A stretch of DNA of 37,307 bases from an uncultured Alistipes sp. (GCA_900550375.1 URRP01000026.1:1-37307), one strand, 5' to 3'; numbered from the stretch's first letter, positions 14,828 through 22,393 are shown. Notes: generated by a model from the sequence alone, not told the origin. Made by a program: numbers and translations.

Positions 14828-16888
14828 CTACTGTTCCACCCGATACAGAAACCGCGTCAGGATGCGGTCGATCGCTTTGGTTTCATCAGGGATCTCCTCG
14901 TATGGGGCGATGTTGATATGAATGAAAAGCTTGTTCTTCAATATCTTATTATATTGTTCGTCGGCGTAGGCGCGTTCCCGCTCGGCGGCGGTCGCCGGCC
15001 GATAGCCCATCAGCAGCCGTTCGATGTTCCACCGGTTGTGTTCCACGCGAGTGAACAACTCCTCGACGGCTTTCAGGCGTATTCGCTCCTCTTCGGGCAG
15101 CGGTTGTGCGGCGACGTTCAGTTTGTACAACTCTTCGGGCGCGATTCCCATTGCACGGAATTTAGAGGGAATGGCGTTGGCCGCATAGATGTTCGACCAC
15201 TGAAACGCCAGCGAAAGGTCGTTCCAGCAACGGTCGATTGCGTCGTCCGACCATTCGGGAATCTCGAATCCCGCCGCGAATGCGTTGAAATCGAACTTCT
15301 CGCCGCGCTCCTGCGCCTGCTTTTCCGCCGCGCTTTTCGCCGCGAAGAAGTGCTCGTAGATGTAGTTGATGCGCTTGGCCTTGCGGATGCGCTGTTTGAG
15401 CGTAGCGTCGTAACTTTCGCACATCATTCCGAACGGATATACGGTCCGGTAAAGGGCGGAGCGGCGGGCGATTTCGAGGATGGTGGCCGTCTCCTTCTGA
15501 TAGACGAAGATCGGAATCTGCCGGTCGTAGATCTGCTGCGGCAGATAGAGAGCGGCGGCGACGTTCTCCGGCGCGGAGTTGCCGCAGATCGCCAGCGTGG
15601 GGATGGCTTTTTCGTCGGCCGTCCAATCCTTCAGCAGTTTGCGCACGTAGGGCGATTCGATGCCGCCTTCGACGAATTCCCACTCCACGTCCAGAAAGTC
15701 CTCCTGCGGCGTGTGGATGCTGAGCGTTTCGCCGCCCGTTGCGTCGGATTTGCGCAGCGTGTGGTGCGACAGTTGGAAGAGCGGTTCGTAGCGGCCTTTG
15801 AGAAAGTCCATTTCCCGTCCGGCATCGGGATCGATGAAGGTGATGCGCGTGCGGATTCCCCGTGTGATGAAATTGGGGTAGTGGGCGATATGGGCTGCCG
15901 TGACGCCCATCGCCACGCCCATGCGGCTCATGCCGACGACGATCAGGTGGACGTATCGGTCGCTTTCGGCGCCGATGCCGTCGCGGTCGAGCGGGAGATA
16001 GAGGATATCTTTCCCATTGCAGTTGCAGCATCCTGATACCAGTACGCGCTGCGCCCAGTTCTCGTGGAAGTTGGTCGCCGAGAAGTGGATGCGGCTTTTC
16101 ATCCGTTCGGCCTCCTCGAAATCGGCCAGCTGGAAGACACGGAACGAACTCTGGTATTCGAACGACAGGTAGCAGGGCAGCGGTTTGCGGCGGCGGGTCG
16201 AGCCGAGAAGCGACGAGATTTGAACCAAGGCGTTGATACTTACCGAGTCGTGTTCCAGTTCGCCGTCGTCGCTCAGCAGATAGACGCGGTCGGCCCGTTG
16301 GATATGGATTTTCTCCAGCTCTTCGCGCGAGTCGCGCTGACCGTGAAGGATGATGAGCCGGCGCTCTTCGGCGGGTGAGAGCTGCGTATGCAGTTTACGG
16401 CGCAGGGCCTCTGCATCGCTCTGCGTGAGCAGCACGATGTCGCGGCGGCCGTTCTCCGGCTCGGCGTGCAGTTCGCGGATCAGTCCTGCGGCCGTGTCGT
16501 TGGCTCCCAGCAGGACGATATGTCCGTCGAAGCGGTAGCGGATTTCACCCTGCCTGAAACGGGCGATGCGCCCCGTGAGGATGTTCGAGACGACCGAGAT
16601 CAGACCTCCGGTAAAGAAGATCGCGCCGAGGAAGGTGAGCGCCAGCAGCGGCAGGCGCTCGTAGCCCAGCGGATCGCCCTCCTGCAACACGAACGAACCC
16701 GGGTCGAGCAGCAGTTCGAGAATACGCATATCGTGCAGGTCGAGCGAATAGCGGCTTTTGATCCAGAGCGAAAAGCCCAGTACCATTGCCAGAATGCAAA
16801 ACAGCCATGTGATCTGTTTCCAGCTGGCACCCGAAAAGGAACGGTCGAAGGTGAGTTTCAGATATTTCCACAGACGGCGTATCATCAT
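14828..16888 (-). CDS. Membrane protein with two RCK/TrkA-N-like domains and a C-terminal RyR-like domain (Castor/Pollux-like)
   Basis: A 686-residue protein with a plan similar to Castor/Pollux ion channels. Two transmembrane helices are visible at about residues 24-43 and 79-104, with a long loop between them but no K+-channel TVGYG filter. Two Rossmann-type regulator domains follow: the first begins HIVLLGANDTA (about 123-134), the second HLIVVGMSRMGVAMG (about 314-328). Residues about 602-680 (EHNRWNIERLLMGYRP, then FIHINIAPYEEIPDE) look like a divergent RyR repeat, the domain also encoded by the gene just upstream. In known proteins RCK and TrkA-N domains bind nucleotides and gate ion flow, and RyR repeats bind adenine-nucleotide-like ligands. 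A ligand-gated channel or membrane sensor is the best reading; ion and ligand are unknown. Operon with the 96-residue RyR protein, 18-base gap. Confidence 0.72.
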   Translation of the reverse strand: MMIRRLWKYLKLTFDRSFSGASWKQITWLFCILAMVLGFSLWIKSRYSLDLHDMRILELLLDPGSFVLQEGDPLGYERLPLLALTFLGAIFFTGGLISVVSNILTGRIARFRQGEIRYRFDGHIVLLGANDTAAGLIRELHAEPENGRRDIVLLTQSDAEALRRKLHTQLSPAEERRLIILHGQRDSREELEKIHIQRADRVYLLSDDGELEHDSVSINALVQISSLLGSTRRRKPLPCYLSFEYQSSFRVFQLADFEEAERMKSRIHFSATNFHENWAQRVLVSGCCNCNGKDILYLPLDRDGIGAESDRYVHLIVVGMSRMGVAMGVTAAHIAHYPNFITRGIRTRITFIDPDAGREMDFLKGRYEPLFQLSHHTLRKSDATGGETLSIHTPQEDFLDVEWEFVEGGIESPYVRKLLKDWTADEKAIPTLAICGNSAPENVAAALYLPQQIYDRQIPIFVYQKETATILEIARRSALYRTVYPFGMMCESYDATLKQRIRKAKRINYIYEHFFAAKSAAEKQAQERGEKFDFNAFAAGFEIPEWSDDAIDRCWNDLSLAFQWSNIYAANAIPSKFRAMGIAPEELYKLNVAAQPLPEEERIRLKAVEELFTRVEHNRWNIERLLMGYRPATAAERERAYADEQYNKILKNKLFIHINIAPYEEIPDETKAIDRILTRFLYRVEQ

Positions 16889-16906
16889 GCTTGGATTTTC
16901 GGAGGG

Positions 16907-17197
16907 TTAGCGTTTGCGGATTTCGAATCCGAGGTATTCGATCAGTTTCAGCGTTTCGAACGCCGTCTGACGGTCGTAGGTGCGCTCCTCTTCGGGCAGC
17001 TCCTCATAGGGGATCAGACAGGGATGCTCCTTGCGGGTGTCGTTGCGTTCGGGCCCGAGACGCCATCCTTGGGCGATTCGGGTGGCGGCCCATACTTCGT
17101 GGACGTTGCGTGCGAGTGCCTCGGTGAGCGGCGTGAGTTCTGCGGGCAGCTCGATATGGCTGACGTCGATCGGCTGCGGAATATAAGGATGCTTCAT
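16907..17197 (-). CDS. Small stand-alone RyR-domain protein
   Basis: A 96-residue cytosolic protein that is one complete RyR (ryanodine-receptor) repeat. Visible signatures are LAEALARNVHEVWAATRIAQ, GWRLGPERNDTRKEHPCLIP and the closing ETLKLIEYLGFEIRK. In animal ryanodine receptors such repeats sit on the cytoplasmic surface of the channel. Bacterial single-repeat proteins are known, but their role is not established; comparative work has linked them to nucleotide-based signalling. Here it is the first gene of a two-gene operon with an RCK membrane protein that carries its own RyR-like domain, so both may bind the same ligand or each other. The TATTTTTG box at 17341-17348 is the likely promoter. 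Confidence 0.88.
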   Translation of the reverse strand: MKHPYIPQPIDVSHIELPAELTPLTEALARNVHEVWAATRIAQGWRLGPERNDTRKEHPCLIPYEELPEEERTYDRQTAFETLKLIEYLGFEIRKR

Positions 17198-17340
17198 TTT
17201 CGTTTCTCTTCGCCCGTCGTTTCTGCATCCGGTCCGCTCGGTTCTTGCCGGCAGACGCCTGCCGTACGAACCTTCCGGCGGAGTCGGGCAAACCCGCCGC
17301 GGGCAGCTGCCGGAATTGCAGAAATAGGTATTGTTGTGAA

Positions 17341-17348
17341 CAAAAATA
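17341..17348 (-). promoter_or_regulatory. Probable -7 box of the RyR/RCK operon promoter
   Basis: TATTTTTG on the minus strand. No good -33 box was seen. The leader to the first start codon is about 143 bases and has GC-rich inverted repeats (for example CGGCAG/CTGCCG at 17249-17264 and a palindrome GGCAGCTGCC at 17302-17311). Confidence 0.45.
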
Positions 17349-17458
17349 GTGATTTTTTCATCTCGTGCGATTTATTTCTGGCAAAAGTTGGTGCTTCGGT
17401 TGGAATTTTGAACGAAAAAGTGGAAATTCATCCGCTTATTAATAAGGAAGGTTAGGTT

Positions 17459-17725
17459 ATGATGTTGATTTACGACTTTACACAGCTCGAACCCGGCGAG
17501 CTTTATCTCTTTTTTCCGGCCGGCAATCCTTCGGGCGGATTGTGGGGAATTTTCGAGCGGCACGACCGTCGGCGCGGAGTACTGCTGGCCGTCTGTTCGA
17601 ACGATATGTACCGTTTCGATTTATGGACGCCGTTGCCCTCGGGATACACCTCCTGCCGGCTCGCTTCGCAGAAGGAACAGGGCATCTTTTCACAGGGGCT
17701 GAACCTGCGGTTCAACTCCGAATGA
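17459..17725 (+). CDS. Small hypothetical protein
   Basis: An 88-residue ORF with no family I can name. It has an aromatic-rich, beta-looking sequence (LIYDFTQLEPGELYLFFP, GGLWGIFERHD, NDMYRFDLWTPLP), no signal peptide and no membrane segment. Sequence character is coding-like, not like the arginine- and alanine-rich shadow frames nearby, and a 13-bp hairpin follows two bases after the stop codon. A purine-rich stretch (AAGGAAGG) lies about 9 bases before the ATG, but no clear promoter is present. It faces thiL convergently. A second ATG one codon in is equally possible as start. Confidence 0.6.
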   Translation: MMLIYDFTQLEPGELYLFFPAGNPSGGLWGIFERHDRRRGVLLAVCSNDMYRFDLWTPLPSGYTSCRLASQKEQGIFSQGLNLRFNSE

Positions 17726-17726
17726 A

Positions 17727-17755
17727 ATAGGGAGCGGCGTTGCGCCGCTCCCTAT
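17727..17755. terminator. Hairpin between the convergent 17459-17725 ORF and thiL
   Basis: A 13-bp perfect inverted repeat, ATAGGGAGCGGCG at 17727-17739 with its complement at 17743-17755 and a 3-base loop. There is no long U-run on either side, so it is a probable but not classic bidirectional terminator. Confidence 0.65.
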
Positions 17756-17775
17756 GCGAGTCTTGAAAATAACGG

Positions 17776-18813
17776 TCAGTTCTCTTCTTTGAATCCTTGG
17801 GCTTTGAGGCGTATGTCGCTGCCGTCGGGTGTAACCATGTAACATCCCGTGCCCGGCGCGGTGATGTGTCCGATCACGTCGACCAGCCCCAGCCGCATCA
17901 CCTGCTCCTGCATTGCCAGCGGCACGGTGAAGAGCAGTTCGTGGTCCTGTCCGCCGTTGAGGGCCGCCACGACCGGATCGGTGTGCATCTCTTCGGCCAG
18001 CTGATGCGTCTGTCGGGCGATCGGAATACGCTCCAGATAGATGCGCGCACCGCAATCCGAGGCTTTGCAGAGCTGCATCAGGTCGCTGGCCAGTCCGTCC
18101 GAGAGGTCGATCATCGCCGTGGGGCGGAGTTTCTCCTCCGCCAGCGCGGCGACCACGTCGCGGCGGGCACGGGGCTTGAGGTATTTTTCGAGCAGATACT
18201 CGTATCCGGCGAACTGCGGTTCGGGGTTTTCGACGTCGCGCAGGACGCGCTTTTCGCGTTCGAGCAGCTGAAGGCCCATGTAGGCTGCGCCCAGATTTCC
18301 CGTGATGCAGATCAAATCGTTGGGTTTCGCACCGTTGCGGTAGACGATGTCGCCGCGTTTGGCGCGGCCTACGGTGGTGATATTAACGGCCAGCCCCGTC
18401 AGTGAAGCGGTCGTATCGCCCCCCGCGAGGTCGATCTTCAGCTCCTCGCAGGCCAGACGGACTCCTTCATAAAACTCTTGCAGTGCTTCGACCGAGAATT
18501 TCGACGACACGCCCAGCGACAGCAGCAGCTGTTCGGGCAGCGCGTTCATCGCCAGAATATCGCTTGCGCCGACGGTGACTGCCTTGTAGCCCAGATGCTT
18601 GAGCGGGAAGTAGGTGAGGTCGAAATCGATCCCTTCCAGCAGCAGGTCGGTCGAGACGAGCATCGCCTCGCTGCGGGAGGCGGCGATCACCGCCGCATCG
18701 TCGCCCACGCCCCGCAGGGTCGTCCGGTTGTGGAGCGAGAACGTGTCGGTAAGTCTGTCGATAAGACCGAATTTCCCCAATTCGGCGATCTGCGTGGGTT
18801 TTTTCTGTTCCAT
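17776..18813 (-). CDS. thiL: Thiamine-monophosphate kinase
   Basis: A 345-residue cytosolic enzyme that phosphorylates thiamine monophosphate to the active cofactor thiamine diphosphate with ATP. It belongs to the PurM/SelD-like fold. Seen motifs are the N-terminal GVGDDAAVI metal/ATP loop, VTVGASDILAMNALP, the Mg-binding DLAGGDTTAS and the catalytic DLSDGLASDL region, followed by HELLFTVP. Length is at the upper end of normal. No other thiamine gene is nearby and no TPP riboswitch was recognised in the leader. Its own promoter lies about 20-50 bases upstream. Confidence 0.95.
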   Translation of the reverse strand: MEQKKPTQIAELGKFGLIDRLTDTFSLHNRTTLRGVGDDAAVIAASRSEAMLVSTDLLLEGIDFDLTYFPLKHLGYKAVTVGASDILAMNALPEQLLLSLGVSSKFSVEALQEFYEGVRLACEELKIDLAGGDTTASLTGLAVNITTVGRAKRGDIVYRNGAKPNDLICITGNLGAAYMGLQLLEREKRVLRDVENPEPQFAGYEYLLEKYLKPRARRDVVAALAEEKLRPTAMIDLSDGLASDLMQLCKASDCGARIYLERIPIARQTHQLAEEMHTDPVVAALNGGQDHELLFTVPLAMQEQVMRLGLVDVIGHITAPGTGCYMVTPDGSDIRLKAQGFKEEN

Positions 18814-18832
18814 GCGTCTAATGAATTTTGCA

Positions 18833-18864
18833 CAAAAATAGCGAAAACTTTGCCGTTTCGCAAG
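18833..18864 (-). promoter_or_regulatory. Promoter of thiL
   Basis: On the minus strand, CTTG (18864-18861), a 20-base spacer and TATTTTTG (18840-18833); the thiL ATG is 19 bases downstream, leaving a very short leader. Confidence 0.7.
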
Positions 18865-19016
18865 CCGGCCTTCGCGTGTTGAGCGGAAACGGAGGCACGC
18901 GGCTCCGAATCGTGCGGCGGAACTCCTCCAAAGGCACTTTTCCGCCGTTTTTTCCGGTGATGAGGAATGCCGGTGTTCCGTTCGGCGGGAGTGAGATATT
19001 ATAATTTTTAAAAAAC

Positions 19017-19048
19017 TTTGCCGTTTTCAGGAAAATAGACTATTTTTG
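19017..19048 (+). promoter_or_regulatory. Promoter of adk
   Basis: TTTG (19017-19020), 20-base spacer, TATTTTTG (19041-19048): a full match to the Bacteroidetes promoter. The adk ATG at 19075 is 26 bases further on. Confidence 0.8.
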
Positions 19049-19074
19049 CCGTTGTGAAAAAACTAACACAAACT

Positions 19075-19650
19075 ATGCTGAATATCGTATTATTTGGTGC
19101 GCCGGGCTGCGGAAAAGGGACGCAGGCGACGCGTCTGAAGGAACATTACGGAATCAACCACGTCTCGACGGGCGAGGTGATCCGCGCCGAGATCGCGCGC
19201 GGAACCGAGCTGGGCCGCAGCATGGAGGAGTATATCAAGGCGGGTCGTCTGGCCCCCGACGCCATCGTCATCGGGATGATCGCCAACTATGTGGCCGAGC
19301 ACCGCGACGCTGCGGGCAATATCTTCGACGGTTTCCCCCGCACGACGATTCAGGCCGAGGAGTTTGACCGGATTCTGGCCGGACACGGTCTGGAGGTGAC
19401 GCTGATGGTCGACATGCACGTTCCCGAGGAGGAGCTGGTGCGCCGTATCCTGCTGCGCGGCAAGGATTCGGGCCGCGCCGACGATGCGTCGGAGGACGTC
19501 ATCCGCAACCGCATCAAGGTCTACCGCGACCAGACCGAGGTGGTCGGCGCGTACTATGCCAAGCAGGACAAATATTTCGAGGTGGACGGCGTAGGGTCGA
19601 TGGCCGAGGTCTTCGACCGCATCTGCGGCGTGATCGACGCGCACCGGTAG
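19075..19650 (+). CDS. adk: Adenylate kinase (short form)
   Basis: A 191-residue cytosolic enzyme that interconverts 2 ADP with ATP and AMP. The P-loop GAPGCGKGTQ sits at residues 8-17, followed by the AMP-binding region (STGEVIRAEIARGTELG, then FDGFPRTTIQAEEF). The LID region is brief (RGKDSGRADDASEDVIRNRI) with no zinc-finger cysteines, as in the short adenylate kinases of Bacteroidetes. A GTG start 21 bases upstream is possible, but the ATG at 19075 gives the family's standard MLNIVLFGAPG start. It has its own promoter and a Rho-independent terminator, so it is a single-gene unit. Confidence 0.95.
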   Translation: MLNIVLFGAPGCGKGTQATRLKEHYGINHVSTGEVIRAEIARGTELGRSMEEYIKAGRLAPDAIVIGMIANYVAEHRDAAGNIFDGFPRTTIQAEEFDRILAGHGLEVTLMVDMHVPEEELVRRILLRGKDSGRADDASEDVIRNRIKVYRDQTEVVGAYYAKQDKYFEVDGVGSMAEVFDRICGVIDAHR

Positions 19651-19668
19651 CTGTTGCGGCCGTCTTTC

Positions 19669-19706
19669 GAAAAAGTCTGCAAAAGCTGATTTGGCAGACT
19701 TTTTTC
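19669..19706 (+). terminator. Terminator of adk
   Basis: GAAAAAGTCTGC (19669-19680) pairs with GCAGAC plus the T-run at 19694-19706, loop about 13 bases; the run of six T gives the U-tract. Confidence 0.85.
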
Positions 19707-19708
19707 GT

Positions 19709-19716
19709 TATATTTG
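19709..19716 (+). promoter_or_regulatory. Probable -7 box for the TlpA-type lipoprotein gene
   Basis: TATATTTG lies directly behind the adk terminator and 24 bases before the ATG at 19740. The -33 box is poor. Confidence 0.5.
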
Positions 19717-19739
19717 TCAGAACCTTCGAACTTCACCTC

Positions 19740-21194
19740 ATGAAAAAGAGTCTTCTTTGCCGGCTGCTTCCGGCATTATTCCTGTTGTCGCTCGCCGGTT
19801 GCGGGGCGGACGGCGTTACTCCGCAGCGCACGGTCGTGGCGGGGCGTGTGATCCATCTTTCCGAAGAGGCGCCCGGGGCGCTGCTGCTCAATATCGACGA
19901 TCCCTTCGCGGCGAAAAGCCGCATGGCCGCCCGCATCTCGCCGGATTCGAGCGAGTTCCGCTTCGTATTCCGAACGGCCTATACGACCGGTATGACCGGC
20001 GTTTACGGCGATTTTTTCGATCTGATCGTCTCCCCCGGCGACTCGGTCTATGTGACCATCGATGCGGCGCGGATGCGTGCCGGCGATCCCGCTGCGATCC
20101 GTTTTTCGGGCGACCATGCCCGGACCAACAATGCGCTTGCATCGGTCGCCGGCTTGAAGAAGACGCTGTGCGAACAAGCGCCCTCCGTCGAAGGCGATCC
20201 GCAGGAGTATCTGGTGCGGTACCGTTGCTACCGGCAGACCGTCGCAGACTCGCTCTCCGCGCGCCGGCTTCCGGCCGAGGTGCGCGAAGCGGTGGCCCGC
20301 GACGTCGATATGGTGCAGACGTGGAATCACGACCTCGATCCGGCGGCATGGCAAGCGATCTTCACCGATCCGATGTTCGACATCTTCAATCTCGAACGCA
20401 ACATGATCTCCGCCATCAACTACTCGGCCGGTATCGGAGCCTATCTCGGTGCGATTTGTCCCGACGAGATCGAGGCGGTCTGGGCCGGTACCGCGACGAC
20501 GGCGACGCTGGCGGCCATTGCGGCTCGGCTCGATGCGGACCCGCAGATCGATCGCAAGTTGCGGGATTACCTGCTTTATGGCTGGTTAGACGACCTACGT
20601 GCGAACGGTGCGGCGCTTACGGCGCAGATGGCCGACTGTTTCGTCGATCCGGCCTATGCGGAGCGCATGCGCGAGCGGGTGGATGCGCGTCCCGCTTTCA
20701 GTGCCGTGCCGCTTTCCGGTGTGCTGCGGTGCGATGCGCAGGGGCGGATCGATACGCTGCCCGACTGCGAATTGCTTTCGACGCTGGCGGCCCGCCATCC
20801 GGGGAAGGTGATTTACGTCGATTTCTATTCGACGTGGTGCGGGTACTGCCGCATAGCTTTAAAAACGGCGATGCCGGTTTTGCGCGAGCACTATGCAGGG
20901 TCGGACGACGTCTGCTTCGTCACGATCTGTCTGAAATCGCGCCGCAAGACATGGATCGGATTCATGGACGAATTTGGTCTGACGCATCTGGGAGAGAATT
21001 ATTTCCTGCCCGACACGGCCTCTGCATTGGCGATGGCCGAATACGACCTGCCCGGCTTTCCGACGTATATGCTGATCGCCCCCGACGGACGGCTCGTGAC
21101 GCTCGCCGCGCCGCGTCCCGCCGAATTCGAGACGGCGACGGCCGCTATCGACGCTCTGCTGGCCGAAAAAGCGGCGTGCTGCGGAGGGAAGTGA
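19740..21194 (+). CDS. TlpA-type thioredoxin-fold lipoprotein
   Basis: A 484-residue envelope protein. The N-terminus has a signal peptide with lipobox LAGC, so it is anchored by acyl groups. The middle (about residues 25-340) has an N-terminal beta domain (VVAGRVIHLSEEAPGALLLN, DFFDLIVSPGDSVYVTID) like the DUF4369-type region that precedes thioredoxin domains in many Bacteroidetes proteins, then a helical part. The thioredoxin domain starts near residue 350, with active site WCGYC (Cys367 and Cys370) and the cis-proline loop GFPTYMLI. It probably reduces or isomerises disulfides in the periplasm. The last residues (AACCGGK) carry an unusual vicinal Cys pair. Confidence 0.87.
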   Translation: MKKSLLCRLLPALFLLSLAGCGADGVTPQRTVVAGRVIHLSEEAPGALLLNIDDPFAAKSRMAARISPDSSEFRFVFRTAYTTGMTGVYGDFFDLIVSPGDSVYVTIDAARMRAGDPAAIRFSGDHARTNNALASVAGLKKTLCEQAPSVEGDPQEYLVRYRCYRQTVADSLSARRLPAEVREAVARDVDMVQTWNHDLDPAAWQAIFTDPMFDIFNLERNMISAINYSAGIGAYLGAICPDEIEAVWAGTATTATLAAIAARLDADPQIDRKLRDYLLYGWLDDLRANGAALTAQMADCFVDPAYAERMRERVDARPAFSAVPLSGVLRCDAQGRIDTLPDCELLSTLAARHPGKVIYVDFYSTWCGYCRIALKTAMPVLREHYAGSDDVCFVTICLKSRRKTWIGFMDEFGLTHLGENYFLPDTASALAMAEYDLPGFPTYMLIAPDGRLVTLAAPRPAEFETATAAIDALLAEKAACCGGK

Positions 21195-21213
21195 AAATAT
21201 TCCGCTGCGAGGT

Positions 21214-21244
21214 GTTGGTAATTCATAAGAAATCACTATCTTTG
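21214..21244 (+). promoter_or_regulatory. Promoter of the rpsF-rpsR-rplI operon
   Basis: GTTG (21214-21217), 19-base spacer, TATCTTTG (21237-21244). The rpsF ATG at 21280 is 35 bases downstream. Confidence 0.72.
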
Positions 21245-21279
21245 CCCCGCTATTTGGCAATTAATTAATTTTAATCGTT

Positions 21280-21627
21280 ATGAACAATTACGAAACCGTT
21301 TTCATTGTCACGCCGGTTCTCTCTGAAGCTCAGGTACAGGAGGTCGCTGACAAATTCCAAGGTGTCATCACCGAGAACGGGGGTCAGATTGTGAATGTAG
21401 AGAAGTGGGGCCTCAAGAAGCTCGCTTATCCGATTCAGAACAAGACCACCGGTTTCTACTTCCTCGTGGAGTTCACGGGCGAGGGATCTTTGATCAACAC
21501 GCTGGAGACCCAGTATCGCCGCGACGAACGTGTGATCCGCTTTTTGACGTTCAAGCAGGATAAGTACGCTGTCGAGTATTCGGAAAAGCGTCGCGCAAAA
21601 CTTTCTAACAAATCGCAGGAGGAGTAA
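21280..21627 (+). CDS. rpsF: 30S ribosomal protein bS6
   Basis: A 115-residue ribosomal protein that pairs with bS18 on the platform of the small subunit. The family pattern is plain: MNNYETVFIVTPVLSE at the start, GGQIVNVEKWGLKKLAYPI in the middle and VIRFLTFK near the end. It is first in the conserved rpsF-rpsR-rplI order and is separated from rpsR by two bases. The start has no Shine-Dalgarno sequence, in contrast to the next two genes. In Bacteroidetes ribosomes bS6, bS18 and bS21 are reported to bury the anti-Shine-Dalgarno tail of 16S rRNA. Confidence 0.97.
   Translation: MNNYETVFIVTPVLSEAQVQEVADKFQGVITENGGQIVNVEKWGLKKLAYPIQNKTTGFYFLVEFTGEGSLINTLETQYRRDERVIRFLTFKQDKYAVEYSEKRRAKLSNKSQEE
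21617..21624 (+). promoter_or_regulatory. Strong Shine-Dalgarno sequence of rpsR
   Basis: AGGAGGAG ends six bases before the rpsR ATG and overlaps the last codons of rpsF (Gln-Glu-Glu-stop). Such a sequence is unusual next to the SD-less starts of the rest of the window. Confidence 0.75.
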
Positions 21628-21629
21628 CC

Positions 21630-21911
21630 ATGGCACAGGACAACAAAGCACAGGCATCGGAGATTCGTTACCTCAATCCGGTATCGGTCGATGTAAAGAA
21701 GAAAAAGTACTGCCGTTTCAAGAAACTCGGTATCAAGTACGTGGATTATAAGGACGGCGAGTTTCTGAAGAAGTTCCTCAACGAGCAGGGAAAGATCCTT
21801 CCCCGCCGCCTGACGGGTACTTCGCAGAAGTTCCAGAAGAAGGTCGCACAGGCTGTGAAGCGTGCGCGCCACCTTGCTATTCTGCCGTTCGTAACCGATT
21901 GTATGAAATAA
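21630..21911 (+). CDS. rpsR: 30S ribosomal protein bS18
   Basis: A 93-residue ribosomal protein of the small-subunit platform. Core motifs KKKKYCRFKKLGIKYVDYKD, LPRRLTGTSQKFQKKVAQAV and KRARHLAILPFV are all present; the N-terminal extension of about 25 residues is normal for Bacteroidetes. It has one cysteine in the CRFKK segment. Translation should start at the ATG directly behind an AGGAGGAG sequence that overlaps the rpsF end. Because bS18 helps hide the anti-Shine-Dalgarno tail in this phylum, this could allow self-regulation (inference). Confidence 0.97.
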   Translation: MAQDNKAQASEIRYLNPVSVDVKKKKYCRFKKLGIKYVDYKDGEFLKKFLNEQGKILPRRLTGTSQKFQKKVAQAVKRARHLAILPFVTDCMK

Positions 21912-21912
21912 T

Positions 21913-21919
21913 AAGGAGG
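21913..21919 (+). promoter_or_regulatory. Strong Shine-Dalgarno sequence of rplI
   Basis: AAGGAGG lies just behind the rpsR stop codon and ends eight bases before the rplI ATG. Here the sequence is non-coding, so it is not forced by codon choice. Confidence 0.75.
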
Positions 21920-21927
21920 AGCAAGAC

Positions 21928-22368
21928 ATGGAAGTGATTCTTTTGAAAGATATGGAGAAACTGGGCTACGCCAACGACATCGTGAACGTGAAGCCCGGTT
22001 ACGCGAACAACTACTTGATTCCTCAGGGGTATGCCAAAGCCGCGACCGCTGCGGCGAAGAAGGTGCTTGCCGAGAATCTGAAGCAGCGTGCCCACAAGGA
22101 CGCCAAGATTCTCGCGGATGCACAGGTACTGGCCGAGAAGATCGCCAACCTGCCGCTCACCATCGCCATGAAGGCCGAGGAGGGCAAGATTTTCGGTTCG
22201 GTGACTGCTGCCGATCTGGCGGAGGCACTGGCAGCCAAAGGCGTCGAGATCGATCGCAAGACGATTTCGGTGGAGGCTATCAAGAATGTCGGTGAATACG
22301 AGGCTGCGGCCAAGTTGCACCGCGAAGTGAAGGCCACGATCAAGTTCACGGTCGTAGCGGAAGAGTAA
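21928..22368 (+). CDS. rplI: 50S ribosomal protein bL9
   Basis: A 146-residue ribosomal protein of the large subunit that reaches out from the L1 side. The N-terminal rRNA-binding domain is typical: MEVILLKDMEKLGYANDIVN followed by KPGYANNYLIPQGYAKAAT. A central helix and the C-terminal domain (GKIFGSVTAADLAEAL) complete it. Length is normal. It is the last gene of the operon, followed by a GC-rich terminator. Confidence 0.97.
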   Translation: MEVILLKDMEKLGYANDIVNVKPGYANNYLIPQGYAKAATAAAKKVLAENLKQRAHKDAKILADAQVLAEKIANLPLTIAMKAEEGKIFGSVTAADLAEALAAKGVEIDRKTISVEAIKNVGEYEAAAKLHREVKATIKFTVVAEE

Positions 22369-22393
22369 GAGTTGTAATGTTTAGATAGCGGAT

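Noticed and set aside
14795..16036. 413-codon plus-strand frame opposite the RCK/RyR gene
   Set aside because: Antisense shadow; no domain, signal or start context, and it begins in the dispersed repeats.
16388..17455. 355-codon plus-strand frame across the RyR operon
   Set aside because: Runs through two real minus-strand genes and their leader; sequence is compositional shadow.
18814..18860. TPP riboswitch in front of thiL
   Set aside because: The promoter lies only about 20 bases before the ATG, leaving no room for the aptamer.
19691..21268. 525-codon plus-strand frame overlapping the TlpA-type gene
   Set aside because: Arginine- and glycine-rich out-of-frame translation; the other frame has lipobox and WCGYC.
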